NCBI GenBank assembly: GCA_020747015.1
Contig: JAGTJM010000005.1
Location: 310,001 to 374,000 of the forward strand
Direction of reading: 5' to 3'
Length of the DNA stretch: 64,000 bases
DNA from: Pyrenochaeta sp. MPI-SDFR-AT-0127
Lineage: Eukaryota; Ascomycota; Dothideomycetes; Pleosporales; Cucurbitariaceae
Shown piece after piece: positions 58,131 through 64,000 of the stretch. A program made the translations under genes and the position numbers. Numbering within the stretch: the stretch's first letter is position 1; each line of letters opens with the position of its first letter. The notes beneath the pieces were generated by a model. It worked only from the letters and a program-made list of their open reading frames with translations, had not been told where the DNA came from and searched no databases.

Positions 58131-61100
58131 ATGGTGAGTCTACCCTCACGTCACGGGCTGCCCCCCCAGGCCTGGCCTGTAACACCCACTTGGCCCGCCG
58201 CGCCTGGAAAAATAAGACGCCGAGCTGCTGCTGCTGCTTCCTGCTTCCTGCTGCTGCTGCTGCTGCCGGGGGCTTCTTATTAATCCCCCTCGCTGCATTC
58301 TCCCGACAAAAGGCCCGTGTCCGTGTTCCATCTGGATTGCCTGCTAACCACGCCGCTGTGCACCACACAGGCCTTCAACGCGAACTCGAGAGCCCGCGAG
58401 CTCGAACGCGTCTACCAAATGCGAAGAGGACATGCCCCGCAGATCTCCATCAGCGATGACAACCACCACGTCACCGAGGCCATAGGCGACATGTATGGCG
58501 GCGACAGCGACACCGAGTCTTCCAAACGCAGCTCGCGGCCCCTCAGCTTCGTCCCCAGCCCCAACGGCGATTCCATACAGTCTTTTGGCACCTTTGAGCC
58601 CTTCGACCCTTTTCCAGGCGCCCCGCCCGCAAAGTCTCCGCTCCGCCCGCAAGTGCCTTTTGAGAAGCCTGCCACGCCCACGAGCCCCAATGGCGCCAAA
58701 AACATTCCCCCGCAGGCCCCCAACGGCCAAATGTCCCCGCCGCTGTCGCGCTCAAACTCAGACACGGCCTCGCAGCAGTTTCCCCTCAATGACCTGGACT
58801 ACGAGTCGAGCCCCGCAGGCTTGGCCCAGGAGTTGAGCAACCTGCAAGCCATCCGACGAATGTCAATGGGCGTCAACAATGCCGACCCCGATCTGCCCTC
58901 GTTCAAGTCCGCCAACTCGCCGCCGCTGTCCCCCCCGGCGCTGTCGGAAGAAGATGAGCAGAAGCTCTTTTGGGTGCCAGCACGGCTACATCCCGAGCTG
59001 GCGCCCATGGAGTTCAAGACATTCATCGAGGAGAAGGTGGACCGCATCAGGCGCCGGTCAGGCGACTCAGACTCGCTGTCTCCAGACAGTGCCGTTGGCC
59101 GCCAATCCTCGAGTGGGGGTCTGCGTAGGAAGAAATCCATGCTCTCGAGACAGATAGACACTGGCTCTGGCTACAAGGATGGCGCTGACCGTCTGGAGCG
59201 GAAACGATCTGGCACGCAATCCAACGGAGGTCTGTCGAACCTCCAAGAGCTCGAGAATATAGTTGAGGACCCGACGGCATTGATGAGACGAATGAGCATG
59301 GATTCCAAAGGATCCAGTGCAGAGGGCGATGGTGCAGATGGTGACATTCCCATTGTGGCCAGCAAGATGGGTGGCTTGGGCACACTCAAGCGATCCACAC
59401 GCACCACCTACAGACGAGGCAGTTTACGAAAGGGAGGGCCACCGCTCTCGCGACGATTAGTGACGCGGCAAGCGGAGACAGACACTGAAGAATCGCCAGC
59501 TACCTCGCCGACACAGTCCTCGATACCAGACGTGCCCCCTCTACCGCTTGCAAGAGTGCAATCAGAACCCGTCAATGGAGCATTCGAATCACCATCAAAT
59601 TTCTCACGTCCGCAGCGAAGACGGACTCCTCCTGGAGTCAGCTCGGATTCACGACCTGGTTCTTCTGAGGATCAAGTGAGACCTGCCTCCTCGGGGCAAG
59701 CACCACAAGAGCGATCTGGACCACAACCCAGGGCCTTCCATTCGAGGATTGCCTCGAATGGGCGCACTACAGCACCACTACCAGGGTACAATCCCCAGCA
59801 AGTACCACAGATTGTCGAAACTCCGCCACCACAAGAGCAGGATCGAAGAGCACCGGTACAGCTTCCTGAACGAATGTCTTCACGACAGCTGCCACAGGGC
59901 CAGCAACAGCCTAATGGCCCTCGTACGTATCCTCAGCAATACCCGCCACAGCAACAACCACAGCCACAACAAACACTCCTACAGCAGCAACAGCAGCGAC
60001 AGTCACCTTCGAGTCGTCCAAACCGGCATGCCCAAGCTGCTCAGTCGTCCCCCATCAAGCCAGCGCAATCTTTTGATGATCTGATCCAACACCCAACGCC
60101 ATTGCCAGGAAACAACACAAGAGTAGACTCCCTATCAATTATCCCCAACCTCCCAGATGAGAAGAAATCAGACAAAAAGTCAAAAGACAAAAAGGACGAC
60201 GGCTCAAGAAAGACAAGCTGGGGTTGGCTGGTCGGCGGCGACAAAGAAAAGGAGCGGGACAAGAAGGAAAAGGAGGAGAGAGAAAAGGAGCTCGCGAAGA
60301 AGGTGAAGAACAAGCTCAGCAAACCTCAAGACAAAAAGGACGACGACGCAAGACTGGATGTTCTGCAAACTTCACTACAAGCCAACCGTGGTCGAGAAAG
60401 CGTAGTGCTTGATCGAGACAACATGAAGCTTGAGGAAGAGAGGAAGAAGGAGAGTAACAGAAAGGCGACTGGTGATGGCAAGAAGGAGAAGGAACCCGGC
60501 TTGCTATCCACAATCTTTGGAGGTGGCAAGAAGAAGAGTGAAAAGGATACGGCTCACAAGAAGCATGCCGCACGTGGACTGTCACCCGACCCACCGCCGC
60601 GGATCTTAAAGCCCGACATTGATTACAACTGGACTCGATTTTCGATTCTCGAAGAACGTGCGATATACCGCATGGCTCACATCAAGCTCGCAAACCCTCG
60701 CCGCGAACTATACTCTCAAGTTTTGCTCAGTAACTTTATGTACTCGTACCTCGCCAAGGTTCAGCAGATGCACCCGCAGATATCGATTGGCAACTCCAAA
60801 CAGGCTCGACAAGCGCAGCAACAGCAGCAAAAGAAAGAGCAGCCGCAGGCGCAGCCTCAGCAGCAGCCTGAGGAGTTTGCTCAGTATCAGCGGTATCAAC
60901 AGGTATGGCCCTCGTCATGTGTCCAAGTTTTTAGCTAACAACTGCGGCAGCAACAGCAACAGCAGCAGCAGCAGCAATCACGAGAGCAGTCGGACAAGAC
61001 TAGCGAATGGCCCAGTTATCAACAGGACAACTCGAACAGGCAGTCCCAAGAAAACGGACAGCAACAACGGACAGAACAGCATGGCAACGCGTATAATCAG

Positions 61101-61253
61101 AATCCGCGAGATTCGCATCATTCACAGCATAGTGCCAACGGTGGCGGCTATAGCGTGTCAAACACGCAGAATTACATGGGTCAATCTGGCAAGGGGCATC
61201 ATCAGTACTCTGATCCGGCCCAGGGCGGAAGGGCTGATGATGACATGTGGTGA
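58131..61253 (+). CDS. Zds1/Zds2-like protein (Zds C-terminal domain)
   Basis: A regulator of PP2A-Cdc55 in yeast, affecting mitotic exit and polarity. Exons 58131-58133 (only the ATG), 58371-60902 and 60951-61253, 945 residues. MAFNANSRARELERVYQMR results from the first splice, whose 237-nt intron holds a CTG repeat. The N-terminal region includes EEDEQKLFWVPARLHPELAP, a conserved Zds motif. The centre is Ser/Pro/Gln-rich, followed by a highly charged Lys/Glu region (KKSDKKSKDKKDDGSRKTSW). The Zds C-terminal domain is NWTRFSILEERAIYRMAHIK to SQVLLSNFMYSYLAKVQ. After it come poly-Gln tracts that span the last intron, so glutamine repeats are split across two exons. No membrane segment. Confidence 0.88.
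58224..58266 (+). repeat. Interrupted CTG trinucleotide repeat in intron 1 of the Zds1-like gene
   Basis: Runs of ctg on both sides of a duplicated cttcctg interruption. Likely length-polymorphic. Confidence 0.7.
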
Positions 61254-62398
61254 TTGTTACGGCTTGTTCATATGGCAACCAGATCAACAGGTACAGATCA
61301 ACAAGTACACATGCAGCACCACCCTCTGGCAAGGGAAACAGCGCAAAGGCACGAGCGACAGCGTTGCGCAGACCCTGGACTTAGCATTGTACTCTTGACG
61401 CAGGTTGTATGGCCATCCAACCTGCTCGAATTACTTCTTCTCTTTCCACCTTTTAACTATTGCTTCACTGTACCATACCAACTGTTCTCATATTGTCTAA
61501 TTTTTCAAACGTTTTTGCGCAAAGGTGGATTTGCCCAGGAGTACATTTTGGGGAGAAATGAAATACGAGGCGTAACCATTTAAGCATAGAAAGGGGGAGA
61601 ACATTTATTGGGGAACGAAACGGGTGTGACGGACGTATTATCTTTTTAGCGATAACGGAAATGAAAAAGGATGAATGGAATTATCTTTTTTTTTTCCCCT
61701 CTTCCCTTCCATCTTTAATGTATTTATTTTCCAAACGTTTTTTGGCGGATCCCTTTTTTGCAATGTGGGCAAGCGAGGGGGGCTTCTGTGTTATAAAACT
61801 TTGCACACATATATATACATTTTCAAAGAAGCTTCTACTGAGGCATTTTTACCATGGAGGTTTTTTATTGTTTTATCATGCATCCCCAGTGCCACTCCCA
61901 CTAATAATACCTTTAGTAAATCGAACGTGGTATGGATGATGCCCATTTGTGTTTGATTTATCAGCATGTCAGACGGAATTTCGACGGTTGAAGCAAGCTT
62001 AGTGGATTAAAACTCAATTCCTGCTTATCGGAACCCGTAGTGGGTAAGCCCCCACATCAGACGTTTGTCTAACAGAAGCGGGTTGGTTTGGACTAAGGCC
62101 TATCTATTGACATATATATATATATATATACCTGCTGACGCTGTGGCTTGTGTCTGACCTTTTTCTCGCTCTTATTTTTTTTCTCTGTGTAACACGGGTG
62201 TTTTATTATCGAGTGATTGCTTCGAATTGTGTTGTGTGTTAGGCTTGCGTTGCGTTGGATAAGAGAGGGATTTCGACGTTGGAGAGTTGGGATTTAAGAA
62301 GTTAAGGAGAAGGAGGATAGGAATCTTGAAAGGGGGGGTTTGCTTAAGTGAAGGACAACTGCACAAAAAAGGAAGAAGAACAAGAAGAAGAAGGAAAA
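61254..62398. other. Intergenic, A/T-rich
   Basis: Zds1-like 3' region, T-runs near 61688-61697 and a 19-base TA microsatellite at 62112-62130. Purine-rich stretch 62290-62398 ahead of the DUF985 gene. No coding frame supported. Confidence 0.5.
62112..62130. repeat. TA dinucleotide microsatellite
   Basis: Nineteen bases of uninterrupted alternating a and t. Confidence 0.8.
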
Positions 62399-63197
62399 AT
62401 GTCATCCTCCATCCCAAACACCCCCTCAAAACTAACTCCAACCTACCCACCCCATCCCTCCCCCTTTCCCCCCTTTCCCCCTCCACACAATCCCTCATCA
62501 AAGCCCTCAACCTCATCCCCCACATCGAAGGCGGCTACTTCGCCGAACTAGACCGCAACCCGCTCTTAATCCCCAACCCCTTCCCCACGCACGCGCTATG
62601 CACTACACGCACCGCCCCAACCCCCCTCAGCGGCTCCAACGACGTACGAAACGCCAGCACGAGTATCTACTACCTCCTCACCCCCGCGTCCCCGCTGGGC
62701 TGCCTGCATAGAAATCTGGGCCGCACGGTGCATACGCTTATCCAGGGGCGGGGGCGGTATGTTATTATCCATGCGGATGAGCAGCGCGAGGGGCCCAGCA
62801 AGAGGGTGGAGAGTTTCGTGGTAGGGTTGGATGCGGATAAGGGGGAGAGGAGTGTGTGGGTTGTGGAGGGGGGCAAGTATAAAGCTAGTTTTTTGCTACC
62901 TTGGGATGGGGAGGAGAGGTTGTTGATTAGTGAGGTATGTAACATTTCCAGCATCAATTTTTTTTTCCTTTCTTTCTTATTTTTTTTTTGATATTTGTTC
63001 TTATTTGGGCATGTTGCGCTGGAAAGGGAGGTGTGGAAATTGGAAGACGGCTTGGAACAAGCGCTGACTATCCTGTATAGACGGTGGTTCCGGGCTTCGA
63101 GTATGCGGATCATGATTTCCTGACCATGGAGGGGTTTGCGGAGTTGGTGAGCGAGGAGCAGAGGGGGGAGTTGGAGTGGTTGATCAGGAAGGCGTAG
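62399..63197 (+). CDS. DUF985 cupin-family protein, apparent 5' frameshift
   Basis: A small RmlC-like cupin of the DUF985 family; no firm biochemical role. The conserved body is 62500-62934 joined to 63081-63197 across a 146-nt intron (LISE/TVVPGFEYADHDFL). Motifs are LIPHIEGGYFAELDR, STSIYYLLTP, VHTLIQGRGRYVIIH and WVVEGGKYKASFLLP. The only good ATG (62399, MSSSIPNTPSKLTPTYPP) is in another frame, which stops at 62551. The body frame is open upstream to about 62287 but has no ATG. The two frames meet in a C-rich run (62440-62490), so a one-base loss there, or a sequence error, is the simplest account. An unseen upstream exon is the alternative. Convergent with the transhydrogenase gene. Confidence 0.65.
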
Positions 63198-63451
63198 GAG
63201 GGTTGTGGATTAAAGTCAGAGACGAGGTGATTCTAGTTAGAGTTCAACGTATGGAATTAGAAGCCTGAGATGGAATAGCTTGACGGCTCGTTATCTACGC
63301 TTCAGCCAATAATTTCCGAGCACAGACTACTTTTGGTTGGATCGTGTATGATGTTTCCTTATGCTTTTCATATGTACCTTGTCTAATCTACTCAGCACTT
63401 CGCTGCCCCACCCTACACCTACTTTCCTCAAATCATCCACTTTCAGCTCGA

Positions 63452-64000
63452 TCAATATTCCATTGCCTCCTCGAACAGATTTCTCAGTTGCTCCCTCTCC
63501 ACATCGAGGTTCTGTGTCTCCAGACTCGGCGCTAACATCAGCACTCTTGCCTGCGGAATCGTGCCTTCAACCAATTGATCTAGGTGCTCTTTTCCAAACC
63601 CTAAATGCTTCAAACCACGCGGCTGATCACCCAGTTTGATCAAAAACTCTGCCAACGCTTCTGAGAGGACTTCACCGGCACTCTCCTTCTTGACCTGCGA
63701 GATGTCGACGCCAAAAGCTTCGGCGGCTGCAAGATGGCGTTCTGGATTGGATGCACCTGTAAATTTGAAGACTGCAGGCGCGGTCACCGCAACTGACACA
63801 CCATGCGGAATGATGGTGTGGTCTACATCGTAGCCGGCGTGCTTGTAGCCGGGGTTTTGGCCGGAGATGGGGTATGACATGCCGTGGCAGAGATGCACAC
63901 CTGCATTACCGAAGCCGACACCTGCAAGCGTGGCGGCGAGTAGCATTTGTGACTGTGCTTCGTGGTCTTCAGGGTCTTTGGTTGCGCGGGGCAGGTATTT
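63452..64000 (-). CDS. Hydroxyacid-oxoacid transhydrogenase (iron-containing alcohol dehydrogenase family), C-terminal part
   Basis: A mitochondrial enzyme of the ADHFE1/HOT type that interconverts gamma-hydroxybutyrate and 2-oxoglutarate with succinic semialdehyde and 2-hydroxyglutarate. Only the last 182 residues are present; the gene runs off the window edge, so the start and N-terminal nucleotide-binding fold are missing. Visible features are GVGFGNAGVHLCHGMSYPISG, with His residues of the metal site of this dehydrogenase group, YDVDHTIIPHGVSVAVTAPAVF, and the helical C-terminal region ending LRNLFEEAMEY. The frame is open without interruption to base 64000. Type III Fe-ADH membership is firm; the exact substrate is inferred from close resemblance to HOT. 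Confidence 0.85.
   Translation of the reverse strand, partial: KYLPRATKDPEDHEAQSQMLLAATLAGVGFGNAGVHLCHGMSYPISGQNPGYKHAGYDVDHTIIPHGVSVAVTAPAVFKFTGASNPERHLAAAEAFGVDISQVKKESAGEVLSEALAEFLIKLGDQPRGLKHLGFGKEHLDQLVEGTIPQARVLMLAPSLETQNLDVEREQLRNLFEEAMEY

Overview
The window looks like nuclear DNA from a filamentous ascomycete. The evidence is dense single-copy genes with short GT-AG introns (mostly 44-80 nt, several with a CTAAC/CTAAT-like branch site) and a fungal gene set: CreC, a PTH11-type receptor, a HET-domain protein, a highly reducing polyketide synthase (PKS), Zds1, Slm1 and a Sup35 with a Q/N-rich head. The gene content suggests a Dothideomycete, perhaps Pleosporales; that is inference, and no marker here proves it. 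No rRNA, tRNA, CRISPR array or intact transposon was recognised.

The left block (1-27 kb) is accessory in character, with long gene-free stretches. It holds a PTH11/rhodopsin-like seven-helix protein, an alpha/beta hydrolase with a long disordered tail, and an O-methyltransferase followed by a single highly reducing PKS (KS-AT-DH-MT-ER-KR-ACP, no release domain). These two form a minimal candidate biosynthetic locus, and the ER cofactor loop of the PKS is degenerate. After a splicing factor (Saf4/CCDC130 type) come a secreted GH127 beta-L-arabinofuranosidase-like enzyme and a HET-domain incompatibility-type protein.

The right block (27.7-64 kb) is mostly housekeeping. In order it holds Sup35/eRF3, a RanGTP-binding (Yrb30-like) protein, a BSD-domain protein, Tsr2, a divergent protein kinase with an unassigned C-terminal region, an Slm1-like F-BAR/PH protein, an AlkB-like dioxygenase, CDK1 (Cdc2/NimX), a GH18-like protein ending in a UBA domain, an alpha-arrestin with a PPxY motif, CreC, the mitochondrial Rho GTPase Gem1/Miro, a Zds1 homologue, a DUF985 cupin with an apparent frameshift, and the 3' part of a mitochondrial hydroxyacid-oxoacid transhydrogenase cut by the window edge. 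Several genes are divergent pairs sharing short upstream regions (Sup35/Yrb30, Tsr2/kinase, AlkB/CDK1, CreC/Gem1).

Exon joins were deduced by eye from splice signals and reading-frame continuity. They were checked to give whole codon numbers, except in the DUF985 gene, where no single frame could be assembled. No similarity search was run, so all family names rest on recognised motifs.
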